Shown here piece after piece: positions 8,059-16,991 of a DNA stretch of 64,000 bases. The position numbers were made by a program, and so were the translations under genes. The DNA is from Gracilimonas sp017641085. Lineage in GTDB: Bacteria; Bacteroidota; Rhodothermia; Balneolales; Balneolaceae. Position 1 is the first letter of the stretch. Each line of letters starts with the position of its first letter. The notes under the pieces are model-generated. The model searched no databases and was not told the origin of the DNA. It was given only the letters and a program-made list of their open reading frames with translations. The DNA lies in the NCBI RefSeq assembly GCF_046115515.1, contig NZ_CP175953.1; one strand, written 5' to 3'.

Positions 8059-10093
8059 GTCCTTCCTCTGTTGGATAAATATTTCTTAAAACTCCGCCTA
8101 TAGTAGATTCATCGTCCCTATTTACGATTTCATAAACAATGGCCTCTTCGGTTTCATAATATACTCTGACTTTCCTTCCTTCAAGCTGTCGAAATGTTAC
8201 CAGCCATTGCTCAATATCTCTCATTGTATTCTGAGCATCATACAAAATTCCCTGCTGAATAGAGCCGTAAGGTGGCTTTTCAACAAACAGAAAGATGCTG
8301 GCAGGTGGTACTTCCTGTACTTCCGGGCGTTGATCGTCAGGTACCATTAAATATTGCTGGTACAGGGAATCAATTACACCATAATTATTAAGAAAAAACT
8401 GATAGTTCATGAAAAAGTGCCGGTTCTTAGCCAGCTCACGATCCAGTTCCGGTCCTACCGTTGCGTAAGTATAAGGTATTCGCTCATTGATGATATTGTA
8501 ATAGGCGTTGAAAAAGCCGTTAGGTTCTGTTTTTGGAAGCTTACTGCTTTTGCGCAGCCCTCCCTGATATGCAAATAGAAAAACCACAACACCTAAAGTT
8601 ATTATCGGCATGACATAAGGGGTGATTTTCTCAACAGGCTTAATTATCCATTCCAGAAAAATGAATATTGAGCACATACTCAACCCAAAGAAAATGCAGA
8701 TCAACATCCCGTAAAAACTGTTAAGCTGATCAGGGTCGATATACACGTATTGATAATCGAAAAAAGGTGTGTACAAGTATGAGATGCATACAAAAAGCAT
8801 CAGAAATACCATCTCATCCCCAATTCGTTTCTTTTGTTGAACAAAAAGCCGGATCAGGAATCCTGCAAATAAAATTATACCAGCATAGAAATATATCAGG
8901 CTTAACTCCTCAATGGGTATAATCAAATCGGTGGTAAAGCTGAATACCTGGGTATTAAATAGCTGATCCTGAAAGAAAGTACCAACACTCAGTCCTGAGG
9001 CCAGGCAATAAATGATATACGGAGCCAACGTCAGCACATAAATTGATATCAGGTAGAGTGTAATTTTTCCAAACCGTTTGAAGAAATACTTTTTAGGGAT
9101 AGATAGAATCCCGACTAACATAAACGGCAGCAACACCATCAACAGTACAAATACGTTTGTGAGGCCCGTTGCCACTATTCCCATGAAAATATAGAACCAG
9201 GGTGTTTTCCCGCCCGACCGTATATTGCGGAGAAAGAACAGCATGGTAGGCAATGCAAAACATAAGGAGAACGAAAGGGATGTCAGTTCAGATTCGAGCT
9301 CCATCGAAACCGGCAGGAACAGTGTCGGAAACACTGCATAGATAAGAGCTGAAAGCAAAGCTGCAGATTGGTGCCTTCTTTTTGTAAGATCCCGCATTAC
9401 CCAGAAAATGATAACGGCCAGGAAAAAGCTGATCAAAGCACCGATAATGTGTAGTATCATTTCCGGGCTTACCTGTGTAATAGTACTGAAGAAATTGATA
9501 ATGGAGTGCATTCCCTTGGGCGTGGGATAACCGGAGAAGTATTCCTGAAGGCTCAGCCCTTTTACCGCATCCAATTCAAAATACCACACCCTGCTGAACG
9601 GTGCTGAATTCTGAATGGACGGTATAATTCTAAGCACCGAGGCTAAAATACCTATCCCTACAGCAGCAATGGAATATGGGTTTTCTGGGTTAATGGGAGG
9701 TTTCTTAAAAATTCGTTGTTTGAAATCGGCCCAGTTCAGGTTCTTTACTTTTTCAATAAACAGAACGTGGTTGGCTACAATACGGTTTTCGCCCCGGTTA
9801 AAAATATCTGTTACCGTACTTCCCTCCCATTTGCGTTTAAAGAAATGAACCAGCAGCGGCAGCATCAAAAGACAAAACAGAATACTGATGAAATCATAGA
9901 TATGGAGATTCACCAGCATAAAGGTTCCAATGATGATCAAACCACCCAAACCCACCCAGGAAAATACTATACGATCAATTCCCCTTTTATTTCCGGCGTG
10001 TTCAAAAAACAAGGGGGTCACAAAACCAAATACAAAGAGGAAACTGATGGTAAGCCTGATCACCGAGAATATGGCTTGAATATCGTAGCTCAT
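8036..10093 (-). CDS. Large multi-pass membrane protein, GT-C glycosyltransferase-like
   Basis: This 685-residue protein has roughly a dozen hydrophobic helices through residue 530 and then a soluble C-terminal domain of about 140 residues, rich in charged and aromatic residues, on one side of the membrane. A segment near residues 165-200 (SRVWYFELDAVKGL) lies where GT-C enzymes carry an acidic catalytic loop between early helices, so a lipid-linked sugar glycosyltransferase is possible, but I see no decisive motif. It overlaps the GH114 gene by four bases and the downstream fusion gene by 23 bases. It occupies the place of pelE in the operon yet does not resemble PelE, which is short with two membrane segments and TPRs. 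Confidence 0.6.
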   Translation of the reverse strand: MSYDIQAIFSVIRLTISFLFVFGFVTPLFFEHAGNKRGIDRIVFSWVGLGGLIIIGTFMLVNLHIYDFISILFCLLMLPLLVHFFKRKWEGSTVTDIFNRGENRIVANHVLFIEKVKNLNWADFKQRIFKKPPINPENPYSIAAVGIGILASVLRIIPSIQNSAPFSRVWYFELDAVKGLSLQEYFSGYPTPKGMHSIINFFSTITQVSPEMILHIIGALISFFLAVIIFWVMRDLTKRRHQSAALLSALIYAVFPTLFLPVSMELESELTSLSFSLCFALPTMLFFLRNIRSGGKTPWFYIFMGIVATGLTNVFVLLMVLLPFMLVGILSIPKKYFFKRFGKITLYLISIYVLTLAPYIIYCLASGLSVGTFFQDQLFNTQVFSFTTDLIIPIEELSLIYFYAGIILFAGFLIRLFVQQKKRIGDEMVFLMLFVCISYLYTPFFDYQYVYIDPDQLNSFYGMLICIFFGLSMCSIFIFLEWIIKPVEKITPYVMPIITLGVVVFLFAYQGGLRKSSKLPKTEPNGFFNAYYNIINERIPYTYATVGPELDRELAKNRHFFMNYQFFLNNYGVIDSLYQQYLMVPDDQRPEVQEVPPASIFLFVEKPPYGSIQQGILYDAQNTMRDIEQWLVTFRQLEGRKVRVYYETEEAIVYEIVNRDDESTIGGVLRNIYPTEEGRAARLFK

Positions 10094-10953
10094 GAGCTCC
10101 CGGATTTCAGGGTGTTGGCAACTGAATCGGGCTGCACGGGCAGTTCACTCAAACCAATATTGCTAATAAAGTATGGGCGCCCTAAAGTATCCAGGCGGGC
10201 TTTAATTTGCTTTCTTTTGGTATCAGAATCAGCAAAACCTACAATAAAATACGGCTTACCGCTTTGGGTGGAATAGTGGTTCAAATATTCAAGCCGGTCG
10301 TTGAATTCTGCAGCAGACCGTATCCGATACCGTTTATTTTCAAAGTCATAGTCGGATGCGAGTGCCTCGGTTAAAAAAGCGTCAACATCATCGCCGGTCT
10401 CTCCCAGTAAAAAAGCTCCTGCATTCTGGATGATCGTCAACCCGGGGTATCGCTGCCTGATTCCCTCGATCAGCTGAACCATGTAGGGCTGTAAATGTGC
10501 GCGTTCTGTGTTCGGAGCTACGGCATCAACGGTATCGAGGAACAGACCATCTACACCTTTTTCCGTGATGGCCGGCAAAACTTCTGTTAAAATGACCCGC
10601 CGGGCTTCAGTACTTTCCAGGTCGATAAAAAAACTATTCCAGTTTTCATTTTTCCCCAGAAAACCGATTTCGGCTAAACGGGGATAATACCAGCGGTTAG
10701 CATCCACTTCTCCAAGCGTGACATAGGCAATAATCTTTGTGCCGGTTGCACGCAAAGCGTCCATTTCTTCCTCGGTATAAAAATCCGGCTCTATAATTAC
10801 CATGCGGTAATTCTGCACCTGTTCCGGTGTTACCTTAGCATAACAAACCCCAAATGGAGTGTGATCTGCCATCGAAAAGGAAGCCTGTTTCGTGTTGTTA
10901 CACTGTGTAAAAAGAAGTGCCATTATGCAAATTGCTGAAAAATTCAGTTTCAT
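10090..10953 (-). CDS. GH114-type (PelA hydrolase-like) lipoprotein
   Basis: This 287-residue lipoprotein (LLFTQC, Cys at about residue 18) has a TIM-barrel glycoside hydrolase of the GH114/endo-alpha-1,4-polygalactosaminidase type. Visible family signatures are IIAYVTLGEVDANRWYY near residue 75-90, with a conserved Glu-x-Asp, and GVDGLFLDTVDAV near residues 134-146, with the catalytic-region Asp residues; AGAFLL and NHYS follow in the expected order. This fold is the hydrolase domain found at the N terminus of Pseudomonas PelA. Here it is a separate gene with four-base overlaps with both neighbours, so it is translationally coupled. The predicted role is cleavage of galactosamine-containing polysaccharide in the periplasm or at the outer membrane. 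Confidence 0.85.
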   Translation of the reverse strand: MKLNFSAICIMALLFTQCNNTKQASFSMADHTPFGVCYAKVTPEQVQNYRMVIIEPDFYTEEEMDALRATGTKIIAYVTLGEVDANRWYYPRLAEIGFLGKNENWNSFFIDLESTEARRVILTEVLPAITEKGVDGLFLDTVDAVAPNTERAHLQPYMVQLIEGIRQRYPGLTIIQNAGAFLLGETGDDVDAFLTEALASDYDFENKRYRIRSAAEFNDRLEYLNHYSTQSGKPYFIVGFADSDTKRKQIKARLDTLGRPYFISNIGLSELPVQPDSVANTLKSGSS

Positions 10954-12575
10954 TCTTCAACACCTAACCTCACACATTCTTGCCATCCTAAGGCCTGTAA
11001 AAGCTGAATGGCCGTTGGAATCAATACCATATCAAATTCCACATCGGCACGTTCCATCAGGTTCTTCGATAATAACTCGAGCCATTCGTCGTCGGTTTTG
11101 GAGTCATCACCGGCATATGTTTCTACGAAATCCACCACAAACTCAAACAAGCCGATAATTTTCCCCGTCCACGGAATGCTTTCAGATTTCAACCCGGAAG
11201 GAGAACCGTTTCCGTTTACCCATTCGTGGTGGGTTTTTATTCCCTCAAGCACATCACGGTGTATCGAGAGCTGCTCAACCAAGTTAGCCCCAATGAGAGG
11301 ATGTGAAAGCTCACCTCCAATTGTTTTACCCGGCTCAATACTTATAGCCCCCACATAGCCGATATCATGAAGCTTGGCTGTTTTGATGATAATCTCCATC
11401 TCGTCATCTTCCAGACCAAAAAACATTCCGAATCGCTGCACAAAAGCAACCATTCTTGGGGTGTGAAAACGGGTTTTCTCCCGGCTTTGCTCGATGGCGC
11501 GTAACATCTTGTAATAACCATCCATAAGCTGATCTGAGAAAAGCTCATTTTTATACCGGTAGTCAAAGAGGTTGGCCAGCGACAGTCCGATTTCTTCTAA
11601 CAGTCCTTCAACATCAAGCTTTCCTCCTTTGTCGGTTTTCTCAACCATTAGAAATCCTGAATGATGCTCTCCGTTAAAATACTCGACATCAACCTGCTTA
11701 CCCCACTGTTTTAGAAACTCTTGTCCGAATTCGGTAGCCGAGAGATTGCCGTCACTATCTTTATAGAGGGCTTTTTCTCCTTCAGCCGTAAAATAACCGG
11801 CTACTTTTTCCTTCATACCAATAGAGGCAAGCAATTTATGCCCGCCCGGGGTAAACTCAACGATACATCCGGATTCTACTTTTCTTCCATTAACTACATA
11901 CCTCAGCATAATCTGGGCAACCCCTTCCGTATTCAACTTCCCGCTGCCCAAATCCGAAACTACATCGTCGATTTTCTGCTCATATTCGCGCTGCGGGTTA
12001 CTCTCTTCATCATCGAGGTTGATGAGCCAGTTGGCCAGCAATCTACCCACAATCGATAGTTTTGGGGTGATTTGATCCGGGCTTTTCGTGTACGGACCTG
12101 CGCAGTATATCCCCCATTGCTCTCCATCCTTTTTAAACAGAGGAATATGCTCGCACTGTCCGATGGAATGTGATGCTATCCCTTGCTCTTTAAACACCTC
12201 ATCCATGCTCATTTTCTTTTCAAGGTTCTGCAACTGGTACTCGAAATCTTTTATGTATTCTTTCTGCTGTTGTGATTGTTTGTGAGGCTCTTGTTCTTCG
12301 TTTTTATCACGCAGTATGTTCCTGGTAAGCACATGTCGCCGGTCGAGCACCAATTTATCGCCCTGCAATCTATACACAAAATGTACGGGGGCCCGGTACA
12401 GCAAATCCATCCAGTTTACGATATCGCCGAATGAGGGACTTTCTTTTCGCGACAGGTGTTCAGCCGATAACTCCCAGAATTCAAGCTGTTGCTCGGTTCC
12501 GAAAGCCTCCATAGAGAAAGCCTTGCTAAGCCGATTGCCCACAGTATGTATGTAACTTCGAACGTCTTTAATCAT
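10950..12575 (-). CDS. Cytosolic GAF-like / HD-GYP-like regulator in the pel operon
   Basis: This 541-residue protein has no membrane segment. The N-terminal 340 residues contain two GAF-like regions (about 110-190 and 215-340) with a coiled, charged stretch near 88-125. Residues 355-535 form an HD-GYP-like domain: His371, His403-Asp404 (KLHDIG), His425 in SHPLIGA, His449-His450-Glu451, then NGNGSPSGL at 454-462. The diagnostic GYP is GSP here, while the metal ligands are kept. Such domains hydrolyse or sense cyclic di-GMP. In classical pel operons this position belongs to PelD, a membrane GAF/GGDEF-like c-di-GMP receptor, so I infer that this protein is the nucleotide-sensing subunit. It overlaps the GH114 gene by four bases and follows pelG by nine. 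Confidence 0.75.
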   Translation of the reverse strand: MIKDVRSYIHTVGNRLSKAFSMEAFGTEQQLEFWELSAEHLSRKESPSFGDIVNWMDLLYRAPVHFVYRLQGDKLVLDRRHVLTRNILRDKNEEQEPHKQSQQQKEYIKDFEYQLQNLEKKMSMDEVFKEQGIASHSIGQCEHIPLFKKDGEQWGIYCAGPYTKSPDQITPKLSIVGRLLANWLINLDDEESNPQREYEQKIDDVVSDLGSGKLNTEGVAQIMLRYVVNGRKVESGCIVEFTPGGHKLLASIGMKEKVAGYFTAEGEKALYKDSDGNLSATEFGQEFLKQWGKQVDVEYFNGEHHSGFLMVEKTDKGGKLDVEGLLEEIGLSLANLFDYRYKNELFSDQLMDGYYKMLRAIEQSREKTRFHTPRMVAFVQRFGMFFGLEDDEMEIIIKTAKLHDIGYVGAISIEPGKTIGGELSHPLIGANLVEQLSIHRDVLEGIKTHHEWVNGNGSPSGLKSESIPWTGKIIGLFEFVVDFVETYAGDDSKTDDEWLELLSKNLMERADVEFDMVLIPTAIQLLQALGWQECVRLGVEE

Positions 12576-12584
12576 AGGGATACC

Positions 12585-14225
12585 TCAATATGCAGAGTAA
12601 TAGAAATAATCGAGATGTTTAAAAAATCTTTTTGCCAAAATTCCGGTGGATATACCAAATACCAGCGATCCGGCAATCAGGCCAATAACAGCATATTCTA
12701 AACCAAAAATACGGCTGCATAAAAATCCGGTTATAAAATTCACAAACAGTGAACCAATCATGGAATACATTACCATTTCGGGCCGGTTCAAAGTGAAAAA
12801 GAACAGGCTGTTCAACAATCCATATATCAAAAATAAATAGCCGATACTTGCCAGCCAAAAGACCTTAAAGGTCATCGGGTTGGCGAAAAAATCTGAAATC
12901 TCGGGTACTTCATTTTCAAAAATACGCAGGCTCAATACTCCATAATACGTAATCAAGATAGATATCCCGCCGACCACCAATAGCAACAAAATCTGTTTGA
13001 TATAGAACCTCCTGAAAAAGCGGTTAAAAAGTTTAAGCTTTGAAATAACGGCTTTTTTCTGAGCGGGAATCAGGTTCAGTGAAAAAGAATGAACGCTATA
13101 CTCAAGCATGGCAATGGTAATAACCAGACTTATTAGTGCCCAGTCCATCCCCAATTCGTATGGGGTGTTAAACCAAATGATGTATTCAGGCGGAGGCGGG
13201 CCGGCCGACCATGCCATTAACCGATCCATGAACAGGAAGGTGAAGTAGCAAAATCCATACACAAAGTAGCGATAGGTATTGTAATAACTTACCTCTCCCT
13301 CCGGTAATGATTGTTTAAAGAGTTCCTGACGAAGGGACCTGATCTTCAGCTTATAATAAATGAATGCATAGCCGGAGATTATGACGGTAGCTGTTAAAAT
13401 CCCTAACCATTGAGACAGGTAAATTCCGAGTCCGGCAAAATCCATCCCAAATATCACAAAAATGGTACCTGATACAATCCCCATCAAAATCATAAACCGT
13501 TGCTCGGTAGCAAATAGTACGGATGCTGAAAGCAGAAGCAGCGAGATCAATACCATGTAAATCATGGACAAAATGATGAGCTGTTGCGGGTAGAAGGGCA
13601 AGATCAGGTTGATCCCAAAGATGACTAAAGCGGAAATAAACACAAATGGAATCCCGATTTTCATCACGGCGATGGTAGCTTTTGCTGCCAGGTAATAATT
13701 ACCCTCTCCCTTATACTTGGACACCAGTCGGCCCAACGTTTGAATAAATCCACCAGTTAGAATGAAGGAAAGCATGGTACCCAATGCGACTACAGTTGCC
13801 TGTGCCTCATTAAAATCGAACCAGGCCCATAGTGCATACTCAAATACAATAATGGCAATGATTTGTGAAAGCATAGGCATGGAAAAAACCATCCCTGCCG
13901 TGTAATGTTTGGCAAATAGCTTGAGCGTACGCCCTATACCTCCAAACTTAAACTCATCAACATCTTCCTCTGCATCCCCGGCAGCTTCTTTTTCCTTCTT
14001 TTTAATCCGGTTGTACACTTCGTTGCCAAGGTCAAAAACAGAATCGTAGCCATAATCGGTTTTGGCATCTACATTTCGAACCCCGAGAGATTCAATGGTA
14101 GCGGCTACCGCCCATTTACTGATTGGGTTTCCAATCAGATCATACACTCGCTCAGTTATATCCTGAACGGCTTCAGCCTTAGCAGGACGTTCAAGCTGTA
14201 TTTGATCATGCTCAGGCATACTCAA
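12585..14225 (-). CDS. pelG: PelG-like polysaccharide transporter
   Basis: This 546-residue protein has a soluble, acidic N-terminal region of about 95 residues, then about twelve hydrophobic helices characteristic of MOP-superfamily exporters (Wzx/PelG type). Position in the operon, directly after a PelF-type glycosyltransferase with a 14-base overlap, supports PelG more strongly than any single motif. PelG works in the inner membrane with PelF, passing the growing chain to the periplasm. The N-terminal soluble extension is unusual compared with the short N terminus of Pseudomonas PelG and might dock the cytosolic HD-GYP-like protein (inference). It could alternatively be a divergent Wzx flippase. 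Confidence 0.7.
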   Translation of the reverse strand: MSMPEHDQIQLERPAKAEAVQDITERVYDLIGNPISKWAVAATIESLGVRNVDAKTDYGYDSVFDLGNEVYNRIKKKEKEAAGDAEEDVDEFKFGGIGRTLKLFAKHYTAGMVFSMPMLSQIIAIIVFEYALWAWFDFNEAQATVVALGTMLSFILTGGFIQTLGRLVSKYKGEGNYYLAAKATIAVMKIGIPFVFISALVIFGINLILPFYPQQLIILSMIYMVLISLLLLSASVLFATEQRFMILMGIVSGTIFVIFGMDFAGLGIYLSQWLGILTATVIISGYAFIYYKLKIRSLRQELFKQSLPEGEVSYYNTYRYFVYGFCYFTFLFMDRLMAWSAGPPPPEYIIWFNTPYELGMDWALISLVITIAMLEYSVHSFSLNLIPAQKKAVISKLKLFNRFFRRFYIKQILLLLVVGGISILITYYGVLSLRIFENEVPEISDFFANPMTFKVFWLASIGYLFLIYGLLNSLFFFTLNRPEMVMYSMIGSLFVNFITGFLCSRIFGLEYAVIGLIAGSLVFGISTGILAKRFFKHLDYFYYSAY

Positions 14226-15795
14226 ACTCCTTTTCTTTCACATGGTCTAACAACTTCAGCACCGATTTAACCTTAACGCGTTCTTTCCACGGCGAACGTT
14301 CTTTGGCGGCGAGCTTCGTGTAGGAGTCGTAATACGCATTCACCGACTTTTCTGTTGTGAATGTAAGCAATACACGGTCCCGGGCTTTCCTGCCCAGCTC
14401 AAGCCGTAAATCATCGTCATTTAGCAATGTAACCACCCCTTTTGCAATATCTTGCGGATCGCGTGGCTTGCATAAAATTCCACACCCTTCAAGGGCGTCC
14501 CGTATCCCTCCCACATCGGTGGCCACAACCGGACGGCCACAGCTCATAGATTCAATCACGGTGTACGGGAATCCTTCCGAGATGGAAGTTAAAATGGAGA
14601 TATCGCCTTCATTGAAAATCATACTGGGCTGATCGTGGAATCCCCCAAATTGAAAAGTGTCCTCCAGCTGCAATTCTGAAACCAACGCCTTGCACCTGGC
14701 TACATATTCTTTATCCACTTCAAGACTTCCATATACCTTGAATTGAACCTCCGGGATCTCTTTTCGAACGATATCAGCAGCTCTGATCATCGTCTCGATA
14801 TCTTTTAAGGGAAAAACCTGAGCTACAGCGATCACAGTTGGCACGCCCTGTGTTTGCCTTGGTTTTGGGGTTGGCTTAAACAGATCCGTATTCACCCCGT
14901 TGTAAATAGGTATTATATTTTCCTCAGCCGCCTCAAACCGTTTTTCCCAATCCTTGTTAGCTGTTGTAACCGGCGAAATCTGGTCGGCAGTATAATACAC
15001 TGCCCGGCTTACCATGGTTGAAAGATCCACGAGTAATTTTTTTGAAAAGAAAGGCATATCGGCCTGCCCTACATTGATCAATCGCTCCCGCATATACACC
15101 CCGTGATCGGTTACCATGCTTGGGATGCCTTTCTCGTATTTAGCAGCAATGGAGATTAGCGCAGGGAAACCGGCCAGGGTTGCATGGGTAACATCTATTT
15201 CATCCGAAATGGGTGCCGCAACGGGCATTAAAAAATGATACAACCAGCGCATGCCAAAGGTAATGTCAAATACCCGGGGCTGTTCGTTATACGACAAATC
15301 AGACGCTTCAAAATTGTTAATGAGCGACTGTTTAAACCCGGTCCACAATAAAGGCTGCCTCAGGGTTTGTTTGTAGTCGTAGTATTGAAAGTATTTCCAA
15401 AGCCCATACAGGATATCACTGATGCGCTGTACATCGGTATAAGGATCAAAAAGGCATTCGATGAAGTCTTCAAAAATAGGCTTGAAATAGGTGTTAATGA
15501 CCTTCTTAGATACCCGCGACTTCTTTTCAATTTGATAAGAAAACGGACGGCGGTCATCGTAATAGTCTGAGGGCTCATCAACTCCCCACAGAGGTATGTG
15601 AGTTATCCTTCGTATGTTTTCAGGCAGTCGATACCGGGTTTCAACATAGGGATTACCGGTAATGGCCAACAGTTCAAAATCTACCTTCTCTACCAGCTCT
15701 GTGCACAAGATATGCGACCATGTAGACACACCGCCCCCGCTGTAAGGATATGAACCTTCAGTCTCGAACAGCACATATGGTTTGTCTTTGCTCAC
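14212..15795 (-). CDS. pelF: PelF-type GT4 glycosyltransferase
   Basis: This 527-residue protein has the two halves of PelF. The N-terminal DUF3492-like domain shows EGSYPYSGGGVSTW near residues 13-26 and a TDHGVYMRER motif near 230. The C-terminal GT4 Rossmann domain shows IYNGVNTDLFKP, GGFHDQPSMIFNEGD, and the retaining-glycosyltransferase E-x7-E element in SEGFPYTVIESMSCGRP with a following ATDVGGI. PelF uses a UDP-sugar, probably UDP-GalNAc, in the cytosol and works with PelG at the membrane. It overlaps pelG by 14 bases and the upstream GT4 gene by four bases, so the three form a coupled block. Confidence 0.88.
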   Translation of the reverse strand: MSKDKPYVLFETEGSYPYSGGGVSTWSHILCTELVEKVDFELLAITGNPYVETRYRLPENIRRITHIPLWGVDEPSDYYDDRRPFSYQIEKKSRVSKKVINTYFKPIFEDFIECLFDPYTDVQRISDILYGLWKYFQYYDYKQTLRQPLLWTGFKQSLINNFEASDLSYNEQPRVFDITFGMRWLYHFLMPVAAPISDEIDVTHATLAGFPALISIAAKYEKGIPSMVTDHGVYMRERLINVGQADMPFFSKKLLVDLSTMVSRAVYYTADQISPVTTANKDWEKRFEAAEENIIPIYNGVNTDLFKPTPKPRQTQGVPTVIAVAQVFPLKDIETMIRAADIVRKEIPEVQFKVYGSLEVDKEYVARCKALVSELQLEDTFQFGGFHDQPSMIFNEGDISILTSISEGFPYTVIESMSCGRPVVATDVGGIRDALEGCGILCKPRDPQDIAKGVVTLLNDDDLRLELGRKARDRVLLTFTTEKSVNAYYDSYTKLAAKERSPWKERVKVKSVLKLLDHVKEKEFEYA

Positions 15796-16982
15796 TCTTC
15801 TGCTGCTTCCTCCACCCGGCTCATATTCTTCATTAATGTCTCATAGTCAGAAAATATCTGTTCCCAGGTATGATTTTCTTTTACCCTTTCAAATCGGGTA
15901 TTAACGTACCGATTAAAATGTAGCCGATTATTCCAAAGCCTTGTTATTTTTCCCGCCAGGCCTTCCAAAGAAGAACCAGGGGGCGAAACAAGGCCATATT
16001 TTTCGGTTAAATCACCTACACGAAACCCAACGGGTAACGCTTTATGAGCTAAAGCCTCTAACATTACCAGTGGCTGAGATTCGTTGTGGCTGGTTATCGA
16101 CAAAAAATCAAAATCACTAAAAAAGTTTTTGGCTGGCTGGTTCCAAATACATTCCACTTCCGGATAATCCTTGCAAACAGATCTAACCTGCTTTTCAAGC
16201 TCGTTTTCATTGGCATCACTTAATAGCATTCGAAATTTAGGAGTGATACTGTGCCCTTTGAACCCATCCACCAACTCAAAAAAAGCAAGTGGATTCTTCA
16301 TTTCTGCGCATCGCCCCACCCAACCAATTACCGGCCGATCCGCTCTGCTTTTCTCCGATCTGAGCCAGGAAGCCGGGATTCCGTTTGGGATATATATGAT
16401 GTCCGTTGCGCCCAATTCTTTTTGATATGGAATATTCGATTCGGAAACCGTAACCACTTGCTCGGCATTCTTATACGTGTATAAAGCAAGTTCTTTGAAA
16501 GAGGACATCATATTGATTTTATCACGGCTGCCTTCTGGAATTTTATATCCGCATTCCAGCGCAACCGCTCCCATTTCGATCTCCTTCCAGTAAATGGCGT
16601 GTTCTGTCAATAGAAGCGGCGTGTCTATTTGATTAGCCAATCTACTACCCAGCCAACCGGCAAAACCGGTATTGGTTACATGTACAAGATCAAACTCTGA
16701 ATCCGAAAGTGTATGGTTCGACAATGCCTGATCGTACCAATGTTCCAGGTGAGCTGAAGTATCACTTCCCAATTCAGGGGGTGAAATCCGGATGAAATCG
16801 TTGATATTGTCGGTTAAAGGATACAGTGCTTCAGAAGGGTTCAATCCCTGAAATTCATCCGTAGCGATCTGTAAGATTGTAAAATCAAATTCCTGCAAAT
16901 GGCTAAGATAGCGGTAAACCCATTCGCTTACACCCCCTCTGTACCACGGATAGGTCCCTTCTATAATGAGCAGAACTTTCAT
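15792..16982 (-). CDS. Second PelF-like GT4 glycosyltransferase
   Basis: This 396-residue GT4 enzyme opens with the same signature as PelF (EGTYPWYRGGVSEWVYR, residues 8-24) and carries a LLTEHAIYWKE segment that parallels the HGVYMRER motif. The C-terminal nucleotide-sugar domain includes VIGWVGRCAEMKNP and the ESQPLVMLEALAHKALPVG element. It is shorter than PelF and probably adds a different sugar, or primes or branches the polymer; the donor is unknown. It overlaps pelF by four bases and starts nine bases after the REC-GAF gene, so it belongs to the same transcript. Confidence 0.82.
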   Translation of the reverse strand: MKVLLIIEGTYPWYRGGVSEWVYRYLSHLQEFDFTILQIATDEFQGLNPSEALYPLTDNINDFIRISPPELGSDTSAHLEHWYDQALSNHTLSDSEFDLVHVTNTGFAGWLGSRLANQIDTPLLLTEHAIYWKEIEMGAVALECGYKIPEGSRDKINMMSSFKELALYTYKNAEQVVTVSESNIPYQKELGATDIIYIPNGIPASWLRSEKSRADRPVIGWVGRCAEMKNPLAFFELVDGFKGHSITPKFRMLLSDANENELEKQVRSVCKDYPEVECIWNQPAKNFFSDFDFLSITSHNESQPLVMLEALAHKALPVGFRVGDLTEKYGLVSPPGSSLEGLAGKITRLWNNRLHFNRYVNTRFERVKENHTWEQIFSDYETLMKNMSRVEEAAEE

Positions 16983-16991
16983 ATGATTAAA

